Shown here one piece after another: positions 8,623-16,632 of a DNA stretch of 64,000 nt. The stretch spans positions 62,001 to 126,000 of the forward strand of contig JAEZGN010000005.1 in the NCBI GenBank assembly GCA_023437305.1, written 5' to 3'. The number at the start of each line of letters is the position of its first letter. Position 1 is the first letter of the stretch. The notes under the pieces are model-generated. The model searched no databases. It had not been told where the DNA came from and worked only from the letters and a program-made list of their open reading frames with translations. Made by a program: the position numbers and the translations under genes. Source of the stretch: Bacteroidota bacterium (lineage in GTDB: Bacteria > Bacteroidota > Bacteroidia > Bacteroidales > Dysgonomonadaceae).

Positions 8623-9924
8623 TCAAATTTTCCTCCCCCTCCCCACGTTTCTATCCGTCCAATCAATCCCCACACTCCGCTGAAATTCCCTATATTTCAA
8701 CCGAAACCACTCGATAATATCCACGCCGTCAATGGCAAGGCGAAGTTTTTCGGGTTGTTTTGGTTCGGGTTCCATTTGTGCTACGGAATGTTCGGTTGAG
8801 AATTTTTGTTTGTATTCTGCCGAATACAAACTGCCTTTGAAACTGACTTTATCGCCCGTCAAAATTCGCTTGGTTAAATCGTCGGAAAATCCGACAAAAC
8901 GGCACATCCTTTCTATGGAAAGCAGTTCCAGAAGTTTGGGATAGATTTCGTACACTTTTTTGAGTTCGGCACGAAGCTTATCGATGGTGGTTGTATATTC
9001 CTTTTGCAGGGTTTGCATTTCGGTTTTCAGTGAGCGGTTTTCATCTTTCAGCGTAGTGTTTTCCGATTGCAGTTCTTCGATTTCAGCTTGTTGCTGTTTT
9101 GCTTTCGAGTTTCCGAAAAGCGAATTTACGCCTTCCACCAGATTTGCGCCCATTTCAGCCTTGGCATTTTTGAATTTCTCTTTACTCACTTCGGATTTTA
9201 CTTGTGAGAGTTTCTTTTCTGTATCGGTTTGTTTTTTCAACAGCTCATCAATATTTTCTTTCAGTTGTTCGTTTTTGGCAAACAACTCCCTGTAATATTG
9301 TGATGTGCCGATGTGCCGGGCTTCCGAGCCGTTAATGCCACGTTGCAAACCGTATTTTGCCATCGTTTCGGCGTAAGTATTTTGATACTCTTTAAGTTTG
9401 GTTCGGGTCATCACATCGTCGGCTGAAAGTCGTGAAGCGTTGGGATTTTTCTTGCGGTAATTCTTCTTTACCTGCGCTTCCGATTTCTTTTTCTTACGTT
9501 CGGTGTTAACTATCGGCACTAATGTGGCGTGAATATGCGGTGTAGTTTCATCCAAATGTAAAACGGCGGAAACAATGTTTTCTTTGCCGTATGTTTTTCG
9601 CAACCATTCCAGGTTGTCATCGCACCAGTCGCCCAACCTCCCTTCAGCTTCAATGCGTTTCATATCTTCGTTGCTTCCGGTAAGCAGAATGCGGATGGCA
9701 CGGACTTGGTTTTTCCCTATTTTGCGTTGTAAGCCGGCATTGTCCAACCGATGCTGAATGGCTTGGGTTCGGTTATGCACACCATCGGGAAATTCTATCA
9801 ATTCCCGATTGAGGTACGTGCGTTCAGGGTCGGCATTTTTCGGGTTAATGGTTCGTTCGATGTGTGCCGACATAGCGGTGTCCGTTCCGCTTGTTTTTTC
9901 TAAATGTAATACGGCGTAGCCCAT
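8623..9924 (-). CDS. mobV: MobV-family relaxase (plasmid mobilization protein)
   Basis: 433 aa. It nicks one strand at oriT and stays bound to the 5' end during transfer by a helper conjugation machine. N-terminal relaxase motifs: SAHIERT with H21 (MobM of pMV158 uses His22 as nucleophile), ADPERTYLNREL, HNRTQAI (50-56) and the metal-binding HLDE..PHIH (123-132) with H123, H130 and H132. From about 210 to 330 there is a long coiled coil of Lys/Glu-rich heptads. Length and architecture match Bacteroides mobilizable elements. The gap of about 170 bases upstream, before the primase-like gene stops, holds strong inverted repeats, the likely oriT. Confidence 0.9.
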   Translation of the reverse strand: MGYAVLHLEKTSGTDTAMSAHIERTINPKNADPERTYLNRELIEFPDGVHNRTQAIQHRLDNAGLQRKIGKNQVRAIRILLTGSNEDMKRIEAEGRLGDWCDDNLEWLRKTYGKENIVSAVLHLDETTPHIHATLVPIVNTERKKKKSEAQVKKNYRKKNPNASRLSADDVMTRTKLKEYQNTYAETMAKYGLQRGINGSEARHIGTSQYYRELFAKNEQLKENIDELLKKQTDTEKKLSQVKSEVSKEKFKNAKAEMGANLVEGVNSLFGNSKAKQQQAEIEELQSENTTLKDENRSLKTEMQTLQKEYTTTIDKLRAELKKVYEIYPKLLELLSIERMCRFVGFSDDLTKRILTGDKVSFKGSLYSAEYKQKFSTEHSVAQMEPEPKQPEKLRLAIDGVDIIEWFRLKYREFQRSVGIDWTDRNVGRGRKI

Positions 9925-9971
9925 AAAATTGAGTTTGTAAGGTAAGTGAGTTTGTGCGAACTTGGGGTGTC

Positions 9972-10076
9972 CAGAGGGGTTTCCCCTTTGGCTTATTGGG
10001 GGATTTTCAAGGTAGCTTTGCGGACTGTTAAGAAAATCCCCTAATAAGCTACGGCATTTTCAATAGTGGAAATGCC
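9972..10076. other. oriT: Candidate origin of transfer (oriT) with inverted repeats
   Basis: Between the relaxase start (9924) and the primase-like stop (10096). GCTTATTGGGGGATTTTC (9991-10008) pairs with GAAAATCCCCTAATAAGC (10032-10049): 18 bp with one G-T, loop 23 bases. A second hairpin GGCATTT/AAATGCC (10053-10059 and 10070-10076) has a 10-base loop. A short GGGG/CCCC hairpin lies at about 9975-9987. MobV relaxases normally nick next to such repeats beside their own gene. The nick site itself cannot be named from sequence. Confidence 0.55.
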
Positions 10077-10095
10077 CTGTGTCCATTCCGTGTGG

Positions 10096-11010
10096 TTAGC
10101 GTTTGAAACGCTTGCCGATTTTCGGCTTTTGAATTTCTGTTTCGGTTGTCAGTTTTTTCTGAAATTGCGGTAACTTTTTTCCGCACAAATAATCATTTAC
10201 ATCTTTGTATTCCGCATATTTTTTTGAATAATCAACGATGGGAAGTTTGAGATTTTGCAGTTTCTCCAACGCTCGTTTTCCTCCCTCATCGTTATCCAAA
10301 AAGGCGTTGATTTGGGTATGCTTCGAGAGAAACGGAATGGCTTTTTCTAAATTGGCAATCGAGTTTAATACTACCGCAGAAACATCGGCTTGCCTGGCTT
10401 GCAAAGTCAGCAAACTGAGATAGTCCATAAATCCTTCAAAAAGATGCACGGCTTGCGTTTGGCGGTCGAAAATGCTAATTTCTTTGGGTGGAAGGCAACC
10501 CTTGAAATAAGGATTTAAGGTTTCAAATCCGCCTTTGTCGTTGGGGAAAGCGACGGAAAAATACGATTTTCCATTCAACGTGTAATGTACTTCTTTGCAG
10601 TATTGCCGTGCCAATTTTATTGGGATTTTTCGTTGGTTAAGCAGTTGGTTTAATGCAGGATGATTGAGCGGTTTTATTTCAACTTTCGTCATCGTCTCTG
10701 AAACTTCTTGCTGACGAAAAGAAAAAGAGTGAGCTTGTGGATTAGGAGCGGCTTGTTCGATGGCTTGCAACGCTTCCGAAACGCTGTTTGTTTGATGTAG
10801 TTTCATTGCCAAATCAATGATGTTGCCTTTGTCGCCACTTCCTAAATCGTGCCATTGGTTGATATTACGGTTTACTTTAAACGACGGCTCTGTTTCGTTT
10901 CTGAAAGGCGATTTATACCATAGGTTATGTCCCCGTTCTTTGTTTGGTTTTATTCCGATACGGTACAAATATTCTTCAATACGGATTTGCTTGGCTTGTT
11001 CTGAATTCAT
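10096..11010 (-). CDS. Toprim primase-like replication/mobilization protein with a zinc-less CHC2-like domain
   Basis: 304 aa. The N-terminus (about 8-70) follows the DnaG zinc-binding pattern (SPFRNETEPSFKV then GSGDKGNIIDL), but the expected metal-binding Cys/His are Ser, Arg, His and Ser, so no zinc is likely to be held. A Toprim domain follows with EGFMD (192-196) and DNDEGG (239-244), both intact, consistent with metal-dependent nucleotidyl transfer. The protein is shorter than DnaG and lacks its helicase-binding domain. It probably primes the complementary strand of the transferred or replicating element, together with the RecA-fold ATPase encoded upstream. Primase activity is inferred from the Toprim motifs. 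Confidence 0.75.
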   Translation of the reverse strand: MNSEQAKQIRIEEYLYRIGIKPNKERGHNLWYKSPFRNETEPSFKVNRNINQWHDLGSGDKGNIIDLAMKLHQTNSVSEALQAIEQAAPNPQAHSFSFRQQEVSETMTKVEIKPLNHPALNQLLNQRKIPIKLARQYCKEVHYTLNGKSYFSVAFPNDKGGFETLNPYFKGCLPPKEISIFDRQTQAVHLFEGFMDYLSLLTLQARQADVSAVVLNSIANLEKAIPFLSKHTQINAFLDNDEGGKRALEKLQNLKLPIVDYSKKYAEYKDVNDYLCGKKLPQFQKKLTTETEIQKPKIGKRFKR

Positions 11011-11081
11011 TGTTGTAAGGTTTTTAAATTGTGGATATTTTTTCTTTTCGTCAGCGAAAAGTCTTTATATTGGTTCAGTAT

Positions 11082-11180
11082 GGTACAGGAATATAGTACC
11101 TGAACCGTACCGAACTGATTTATGCCAGTGGTTTGGTATGGGGTGCCACCATAGACACCCGACTTGTACCGAACCGATTT
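11082..11180. repeat. Iteron-like repeats between the replication genes
   Basis: GTACCGAACTGATTT (11107-11121) and GTACCGAACCGATTT (11166-11180) are direct repeats starting 59 bases apart. A diverged inverted relative, GGTTCAGTATGGTAC, lies at 11082-11096. They fill the non-coding gap between the replication ATPase and the primase-like gene, where an origin or operator is plausible. Confidence 0.4.
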
Positions 11181-11181
11181 G

Positions 11182-12249
11182 TCAGTAATGAAAATTGGGA
11201 TTAAAAACATACTGCTTGTTGTTGTTTTGGACAATCATTCGTTTGTTTTTTAGAAATGTAAGTAGCTTTTTAGCCTTGCCAATGCCGTAAGTAACACCCA
11301 CGATTTTGGTGTAACTGTTTCGCAAAACTTCTACCATTTCGCCATAACCAAAACCGTTTTCGGCTTTTTCAAAAACGAGTTCTAACGCTTGACGATGTTC
11401 GCTTTCCAACAATTCGGTGTAATTGAAGTTATTTCTTCGGGATGTAATTTCGGGCTGATAGTCGGTGTCTAACTTTGGAATATTGATATTGTCCGGTTCG
11501 TCGCAAATGCGGAACGCGAATTTTTTAAACGGTTTGGAGCGGATAAACGATGCCGAAACGATGCTTCGGTCTTCATCCGCGGGATCTTTGGTTATTTGCA
11601 GAATGGTTTCGGCTTTGTTGTTGAGTTCCGTACCGATGTGTCCGCGACTGTTGTCGTCGCCTTTGTTCAGGTGCAACACGGTTTGGATATGGATTTCCCG
11701 TTCGCTTGTCCACTGCATCAAGTCTCCGATGAGCGTGGTGGCTTGCGTGGCGTTGTTAATGTCGAGCATTAGGTCGCGAATGCCGTCAATGATTACCAAT
11801 CCTACTCCTTCTATGCTGTAAATGGCTTTTCGGATTATTTCGCACCGCACGGCAGGATTGGCAATTTCCCGAAGATGGCTGAAAATCAGGTTTTCGGGCT
11901 GACGGTCGAGCGGAAGTCCGGCAAGTTTGAGGATGCGTTGCAACACTTTTTTGCAGTGAAACGGGCTTTGTTCGGTATCGAAATAGAGAATTTTTCGTTT
12001 CCCTTCGGGCAATGATGCCCGGTATTCGAACACTTGTCCGTTGATTAAAGCGGATGCCACGATTGCCGACACATTGAATGTTTTCTTTGCTTTGGCCTTT
12101 CCGGTGGATGCGCTGAAATTGCCCAGCGTGCCGACAATGGCGTCGTCCACTTGCAGAATGATGGGCGGAAGCGTGAATTCGTCGGTAACGCGCACGAGCG
12201 ATTTTTGCCACAGTGCGTCGAGGTCGATTTTGTTGTTTCGTGTTTCCAT
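11182..12249 (-). CDS. RepA-like RecA-fold ATPase (AAA_25 type), element replication
   Basis: 355 aa. It resembles the hexameric RepA/DnaB-like helicase ATPases carried by Bacteroides mobilizable elements. The P-loop is STGKAKAKKT (48-57), a stretched, lysine-rich Walker A. DTEQSP (91-96) occupies the usual Glu position of RecA-type ATPases, and Walker B is LVIIDG (151-156). The second half (from about 265) looks like a winged-helix DNA-binding region. It lies between the DUF3853 gene (2 bases apart) and the primase-like gene, as in other such elements. Helicase activity is inferred from the family and not from a full motif set. Confidence 0.75.
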   Translation of the reverse strand: METRNNKIDLDALWQKSLVRVTDEFTLPPIILQVDDAIVGTLGNFSASTGKAKAKKTFNVSAIVASALINGQVFEYRASLPEGKRKILYFDTEQSPFHCKKVLQRILKLAGLPLDRQPENLIFSHLREIANPAVRCEIIRKAIYSIEGVGLVIIDGIRDLMLDINNATQATTLIGDLMQWTSEREIHIQTVLHLNKGDDNSRGHIGTELNNKAETILQITKDPADEDRSIVSASFIRSKPFKKFAFRICDEPDNINIPKLDTDYQPEITSRRNNFNYTELLESEHRQALELVFEKAENGFGYGEMVEVLRNSYTKIVGVTYGIGKAKKLLTFLKNKRMIVQNNNKQYVFNPNFHY

Positions 12250-12251
12250 CG

Positions 12252-12566
12252 CTATTTTCGTCCTCCTGTTTTCCGTCCCGCTAATTCGAGAGCAAGTTCC
12301 GCATCCACGATGATTTTCCGCCCGATTTGCGTGATGGCACGGTCAATTTTCCCACTTTTCTTGATGCGGTGCGCCGTGGGCATACTGCACCCGAAAAGTT
12401 TTGCTATTCCGGCAATGCCGTACACGTGGCGTTTTTCGGTTCCGTCGTGTGCGATGGTAGATGTGGTTTGTTGGGCGGTTTTCCCGATGCAGTTTTCTTG
12501 CAGATACAGAAATTCTTCGCCCGTCATTTGCCACAATGGTTTTTGTTTTAAATTTTGTAAGTCCAT
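12252..12566 (-). CDS. DUF3853-family helix-turn-helix protein (excisionase-like)
   Basis: 104 aa. The N-terminus MDLQNLKQKPLWQMTGEEF is typical of DUF3853. A MerR/excisionase-like winged helix follows (HVYGIAGIAKLFGCSMPTAH with KSGKID and the wing GRKIIVDAELAL). In Bacteroides mobilizable elements such proteins sit before the replication genes and are thought to bind element ends or control excision. It is separated from the replication ATPase by two bases and is first in that operon. Exact function is unproven. Confidence 0.75.
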   Translation of the reverse strand: MDLQNLKQKPLWQMTGEEFLYLQENCIGKTAQQTTSTIAHDGTEKRHVYGIAGIAKLFGCSMPTAHRIKKSGKIDRAITQIGRKIIVDAELALELAGRKTGGRK

Positions 12567-12634
12567 TATTTTTTCCTTTCATTGTTACGATTTTACAATT
12601 TCCTTGTACTTCGGCGGTTGATGTTCGAACAATG

Positions 12635-12642
12635 CAAAGGTA
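12635..12642 (-). promoter_or_regulatory. -7 box of the DUF3853-rep-primase operon
   Basis: On the minus strand this reads TACCTTTG, matching TAnnTTTG. It lies 68 bases upstream of the DUF3853 start. No clear -33 box is seen at the right distance. Confidence 0.4.
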
Positions 12643-12756
12643 AGGGCGGAAGAAAGTGGTAAGGATATGGTGGAAATAAAAATATCCGACTGAATATCAA
12701 TCGGATATAAAATTATTTTGAGTGGTAAAAGTGGTGGTTCGGTTAGAGAAACCGTT

Positions 12757-13737
12757 TTAACTGAAAAGCTCTTTTATTTCACGTGCAAATTGTTCCGATT
12801 TCCGGCTCGGCACTTCGGAAATAGGTTCTTTGTATTTTGATTTGTAGTAACTCTCATCAATTTCCAGTTGTTGAAGAATAGATGTCCGCCATTCCGTTTT
12901 GTTGTGGGATTTGATGCTTTCGTACATTTTGTAAATGAGAAAACAGGCTCGTGTTTTTTCTCCTTGCTTCAATTTTAATATTTTGTCGGTTGCCAGTAAA
13001 TTGATTGCCGTGTAAAAATCGGTTTCGGAAAGATTTTCAAAAATGGTGTTATTACAAATTTTGTGGATTTCCGATGCCGTTTTCATATCGAAAAATATTC
13101 CTTCAGGCAGGCTGTGAACTGTTTTTGGAATATATTTTTGAACTATTTCACTTAGCTTTTGGCTCAACGTTAGAATTTTCGGGAAATAATTATCTTGATA
13201 TTTTTCTGCCGTTTTCCGTGCAACATTCTGTTTTTCATACAAGTCGTTCAGTAGTGCCTTTTCTTTATTATATTTTTCGGTCAATGTTTCGTGTTTTTCC
13301 CAAAGTCTTTTTTCTTCTTGTTCGGTGTGTTGACGAAAACCGACAGCATCCAATAAGTTATTTATTTCGCTTAACTCTTTCCAATATTTTTGAGTATTGT
13401 GTAATTGGTCGCTGATTTGGGTTTCGTATTGATTGGCAAAATTATCACAAGTCTTTTCTATGTTCAAGTTTTCAAGTACGATTTTATTCGACGAAATCAG
13501 CCTGATATTATTCTGTATTTCAATCGAAAGACTTTCCGATAAAGTTTTGTGTCGTTCCGGTTTAGCACTCATCGTCAGGTCAATCAGCATTGCTTCAAAC
13601 GATTGGATATTGTCGAATTGAGTGTAAAAATCGGCAACAAATTGTTGTTGAGCAAACTCAATCGAATTTCTGTTTGAAACTTCGGAAATTATCGCGTTTA
13701 ATTGGGTGTATTGGGGGAGTATGTTGGTTATTTGCAT
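12757..13737 (-). CDS. Coiled-coil protein of unknown function on the mobile element
   Basis: 326 aa, not recognised. It is acidic and basic by turns, rich in Gln, Asn, Glu and Lys, with no signal peptide or membrane segment, so probably cytoplasmic. The stretch from about 95 to 210 is a long predicted helix/coiled coil (EEKRLWEKHETLTEKYNKEK), and the C-terminus (about 230-326) looks globular and helical. It lies between the DUF3853 gene and the DUF4143 ATPase, 20 bases from the latter, so the two may be co-transcribed. Similar coiled proteins are frequent companions of replication genes on Bacteroidales elements. No catalytic motif is visible. Confidence 0.6.
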   Translation of the reverse strand: MQITNILPQYTQLNAIISEVSNRNSIEFAQQQFVADFYTQFDNIQSFEAMLIDLTMSAKPERHKTLSESLSIEIQNNIRLISSNKIVLENLNIEKTCDNFANQYETQISDQLHNTQKYWKELSEINNLLDAVGFRQHTEQEEKRLWEKHETLTEKYNKEKALLNDLYEKQNVARKTAEKYQDNYFPKILTLSQKLSEIVQKYIPKTVHSLPEGIFFDMKTASEIHKICNNTIFENLSETDFYTAINLLATDKILKLKQGEKTRACFLIYKMYESIKSHNKTEWRTSILQQLEIDESYYKSKYKEPISEVPSRKSEQFAREIKELFS

Positions 13738-13757
13738 AAATACTAACTTTTTCCGTG

Positions 13758-15032
13758 TTATTTGCTTAAAAAATCATCCAAATTCCACGCCGATATATGT
13801 TCAATTCCCTCATTGGTAGGAATTTTATAGTCGTCCATACTCACCACGTATTTATCGAAATTATCTTCAATGAGTTTTAACGAACGGTATTCTCTTTCAA
13901 TAGTTTTTTCTTCAGTCAATTGAAGCGTTACCTGCAAATAAAGCCTTTTGTCGCCTTTAATCGCTACAAAATCAACTTCGGCATTTTTAATTGTTCCCAC
14001 ATAAACTTGATATCCGGCACGTCGCAAACTCAGATAAACGGCATTTTCCAACAAATAACCAATTCCGTAACCGTACCCGGCGTAAAGATAGTTTCGATAA
14101 GCTAAGTCGTTCAGATAGTATTTGCTGTTGCCCGAAATGGTGTCTTTGCCTTTTATATTGTAGCGTTCGGCACGATGAACGAGGAATGAATTTTCCAAAT
14201 AATTGACGTAAGATGACAAAGTTTCGTAGTTTGTTTTCCGTTTTTTCGATGCAAAAAAGTTGATGATGTTTGTTATCGAAATTAAATTGGATGCCGTATT
14301 TACCAAATAAACAAACAAATCGTCTAATAACTTCACATCTTTCACATTATACCGTCCCACAATGTCGCGCAACATAACCGTATCTTTGATGGACGACACA
14401 TAATTCTGCTTCATTTCATCGTTGGGCAGATTGAAAAGTTCGGGCAAAGCTCCGCTTTGAAGGAATTTTCTGTAGCTTTCGCTATTGATTTCCAGTCCTG
14501 AAATTCCACAAAATTCGGGAAAACTAAACGGGAAAATCTCAAATTCTACGTATCGACCCGATAGAAGAGTAGCTAATTCCCCTGACAAAAGATTTGAGTT
14601 GGAACCGCTGATAAACAGCTCGCTCGGTTCTGCAAAGTCCTGTGAATGTGAGTTTACAAATCGTTCCCACTCGTCAATATACTGTATTTCGTCAATAAAC
14701 ATATAGACTTTCCCGATTGGCTTTAATGCTTCCCTATAGGCTTTGTAAAGTTGCTCCAACTCAACTGCACTTCGCAAAGTAGCCAGTTCCATATACTCTT
14801 TGTTGATGTAAAGTATATTTTCACTCTTTACACCCTCTGATATTAGCTTTGATGCGATTTGACGCAAAATGTAACTTTTACCCGCACGACGCTGACCAAC
14901 AAGTACTTTTACTAACTTATTGCCCACATACTGACCAATTTTATCCGTGTAATATGTACGGGAATAGCCTAAATCTATCGGATTGCTATCCCAGAAATTG
15001 TACTTCCTTATGGAATTAATTATTTCAATCAT
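13758..15032 (-). CDS. AAA_14/DUF4143 ATPase with C-terminal nuclease-like fold
   Basis: 424 aa. The N-terminal AAA ATPase shows Walker A GQRRAGKS (46-53), Walker B FIDE (112-115) and the sensor-like FISGSNSNLL. The C-terminal DUF4143 region contains ENAVYLSLRRAGYQVY and then AEVDFVAIKGDKRLYLQV, the usual E..D..(Q/E)xK arrangement of a PD-(D/E)xK-like fold. The family is very common in anaerobes and its role is mostly unknown; DNA handling or defence has been suggested. Here it is cargo of the mobile element beside the integrase. A -7 box (CAAATGTA on plus, 15049-15056) is 17 bases upstream of the start, so it can be expressed by itself. Confidence 0.8.
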   Translation of the reverse strand: MIEIINSIRKYNFWDSNPIDLGYSRTYYTDKIGQYVGNKLVKVLVGQRRAGKSYILRQIASKLISEGVKSENILYINKEYMELATLRSAVELEQLYKAYREALKPIGKVYMFIDEIQYIDEWERFVNSHSQDFAEPSELFISGSNSNLLSGELATLLSGRYVEFEIFPFSFPEFCGISGLEINSESYRKFLQSGALPELFNLPNDEMKQNYVSSIKDTVMLRDIVGRYNVKDVKLLDDLFVYLVNTASNLISITNIINFFASKKRKTNYETLSSYVNYLENSFLVHRAERYNIKGKDTISGNSKYYLNDLAYRNYLYAGYGYGIGYLLENAVYLSLRRAGYQVYVGTIKNAEVDFVAIKGDKRLYLQVTLQLTEEKTIEREYRSLKLIEDNFDKYVVSMDDYKIPTNEGIEHISAWNLDDFLSK

Positions 15033-15048
15033 ACTTGAGAATTTTTAG

Positions 15049-15056
15049 CAAATGTA
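15049..15056 (-). promoter_or_regulatory. -7 box upstream of the DUF4143 ATPase
   Basis: The minus strand reads TACATTTG, matching TAnnTTTG, 17 bases before the ATG. The leader would be only about 10 bases. No good -33 box is seen. Confidence 0.35.
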
Positions 15057-15107
15057 GGAATTTTAAAACACACTTGAAAATTATATCGGCTTTTGCAAGC
15101 AATTTCG

Positions 15108-16400
15108 CTACAACAATTGATTGAATTTACTCATTGCATTGGCTTTTATATCGTCGGCAATGTCGATGTAAGGTTTCATAGCCTTATAATCGCTGTGTCC
15201 AGTCCATTTCATAACCACGTTTGCCGGAATGCCGAGCGAGAGAGCGTTGCAAATGAATGTGCGACGAGCGTCGTGGGTGCTTAGCACGGCGTATTTGGGT
15301 AAAATAGTTTCAATGCGTTCGTTTCCTTTGTAGTGTGTTTGATGCACCGGATTATCAAGCCCTGCCAGTTCAGCCAAATCTTTCAAATAACTGTTCATTT
15401 TTTGATTGGATATTACGGGAAATACTTTTCCATTCTCAAAATGAAAATCCTTGTATTTATCGTATATGGCTTTGCTTTTATCGTTAAATTCGATAACAAT
15501 CCTGTCGTTGGTTTTTACCGTAACTATGTCAATGTAAGAACCCTTTATGTGCGAATGACATAAGTTATATACATCCGAATAGCGTAAACTTGTGTAACAG
15601 CAGAACAAAAACACATCACGCACTTTTTCTAAATACTTTTTGTCTTCGGGGATTTCAAAGTCGGTCAGTTGTTTTAATTCTTGGGCGTCTAAAAAAACCA
15701 CTGTTTTTTGCGCGGTTTTCAGTTTTGGTTTGAAATTCATAAACGCATTGTCCACTGTCAAGTTTCTTGATGCAGACCAGCGAAGTACCCATTTTAATAA
15801 GCCTATTTGTTTGTCGATGGTTGAGTTTTTCAGGTCTTGTTTGTGAAGAGTGTCGGCAAAATCGGAAAGTCCCTTCTCTGAAAAATCATCCATTGTTGGC
15901 TCGGGTTTCCATCGCTCGATGTGCTTCTTTAAGGCATTGAATTTTTGCAATGTTCCATTTGCCCAATTGTTTCTTTTGCTGTTTTCGGAAACAAACTCAT
16001 TGAACACCTTCCAAAAAGATAATGCTGTGTCTTCTTGAACTGTGTCTTCTGTTGCTACATCTTTTTTAATGGCAAGATTAAATGCTTCTCGCAACTCAGC
16101 CGTTGTTGGTATTTCCTCTTTCACTTCAAATTCTTTGAATATCTTCTGAATTTCGGCAAAATACGCTAACAAATCCGCATTAATTTCGGATGCAGACTGT
16201 TTGAGTTTATTCGTGCATCCGTTTTTCACACGTTGTTTTTCCAAATCCCACTTTGCCACATCAATCCTATAACCGGTGGTAAATTCCACTCGTTGATTGT
16301 TATAAACAACCCTCATTCTGATGGGTACATTCTCTACAATGGGCTTTCCATTTTTCTTTCTGCTCTCTAATGCAAAGATGATATTTCTCTTGATATTCAT
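15108..16400 (-). CDS. int: Tyrosine recombinase / site-specific integrase of the element
   Basis: 430 aa. It integrates and excises the element at tRNA-Asp. The N-terminal arm-binding domain (about 1-105) is of the Bacteroidetes type that starts MNIKRNIIFALESRKK. A SAM-like core-binding domain (about 125-225) follows, then the catalytic domain with R273 in SLRYSDV, H376-D-A-R379, the HSDYKAM box and the tyrosine nucleophile in KPYIDI near 411. All catalytic residues are present. It reads inward from the right att site. Its promoter overlaps repeats TTTACACCC that also occur at the left end, suggesting the enzyme represses its own gene. Confidence 0.95.
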   Translation of the reverse strand: MNIKRNIIFALESRKKNGKPIVENVPIRMRVVYNNQRVEFTTGYRIDVAKWDLEKQRVKNGCTNKLKQSASEINADLLAYFAEIQKIFKEFEVKEEIPTTAELREAFNLAIKKDVATEDTVQEDTALSFWKVFNEFVSENSKRNNWANGTLQKFNALKKHIERWKPEPTMDDFSEKGLSDFADTLHKQDLKNSTIDKQIGLLKWVLRWSASRNLTVDNAFMNFKPKLKTAQKTVVFLDAQELKQLTDFEIPEDKKYLEKVRDVFLFCCYTSLRYSDVYNLCHSHIKGSYIDIVTVKTNDRIVIEFNDKSKAIYDKYKDFHFENGKVFPVISNQKMNSYLKDLAELAGLDNPVHQTHYKGNERIETILPKYAVLSTHDARRTFICNALSLGIPANVVMKWTGHSDYKAMKPYIDIADDIKANAMSKFNQLL

Positions 16401-16419
16401 GCTATTTAGCCTTTAAAAT

Positions 16420-16457
16420 ATACACCCAAATTTACACCCATTTTTTGTCATAGCAAA
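16420..16457 (-). promoter_or_regulatory. Integrase promoter overlapping arm-type repeats
   Basis: On the minus strand TTTG (16457-16454), 19 bases, then TAAATTTG (16434-16427): a full match to the Bacteroidetes promoter. The repeats ATACACCC (16420-16427) and TTTACACCC (16431-16439) overlap the -7 region. They match the words at the left end of the element. Confidence 0.7.
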
Positions 16458-16553
16458 GGATATTTAGAGATATTTTATGAAAAATATTTCCATATAAATA
16501 GTTGGTATATAGATATTTGACATTTTATGGTATTTTATGATAGTAATGTGATT

Positions 16554-16570
16554 AGTCCCGTCCATACCGC
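16554..16570 (+). repeat. Right attachment site (att) of the integrative element
   Basis: An exact second copy of the 17-base tRNA-Asp 3' end found at 1002-1018. No tRNA precedes it, so this copy is the by-product of integration. Confidence 0.85.
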
Positions 16571-16594
16571 CAATATTTAAAGCAAATCGCTGCA

Positions 16595-16632
16595 AAGTCC
16601 TGAAAACTAAGGTTTTCAGGACTTTTTATTTT
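16595..16632 (+). terminator. Rho-independent terminator, probably the original tRNA-Asp terminator
   Basis: AAGTCCTGAAAAC (16595-16607) and GTTTTCAGGACTT (16612-16624) form a perfect 13-bp stem with a 4-base loop, followed by TTTATTTT. It begins 25 bases after the right att copy, where the tRNA's terminator would have been before insertion. Confidence 0.8.

Larger units (their letters stand above)
1002..16570. mobile_element. Integrative mobilizable element in tRNA-Asp (about 15.5 kb)
   Basis: The element is bounded by a 17-bp direct repeat of the tRNA-Asp 3' end (1002-1018 and 16554-16570). It contains a tyrosine integrase next to the right end, a DUF3853 excisionase-like protein, a replication ATPase, a Toprim primase-like protein and a MobV relaxase. 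All of its genes are on the minus strand. I see no conjugation (Tra/VirB4/coupling protein) genes, so it should be mobilized by a helper rather than self-transmissible. Its cargo is a type I restriction operon with an embedded anticodon-nuclease-like gene, plus a DUF4143 ATPase. Just beyond the right repeat is a strong terminator that probably belonged to the tRNA before insertion. Confidence 0.85.

Noticed and set aside
11007..11234. 75-codon minus-strand frame between primase-like and rep genes
   Set aside because: It overlaps the rep gene, has no protein-like pattern and contains the direct repeats; the gap is better read as regulatory.
11786..12211. 141-codon minus-strand frame inside the rep ATPase gene
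   Set aside because: It lies in another frame of a well-supported gene and is full of Arg/His/Ser, typical of a shadow frame.
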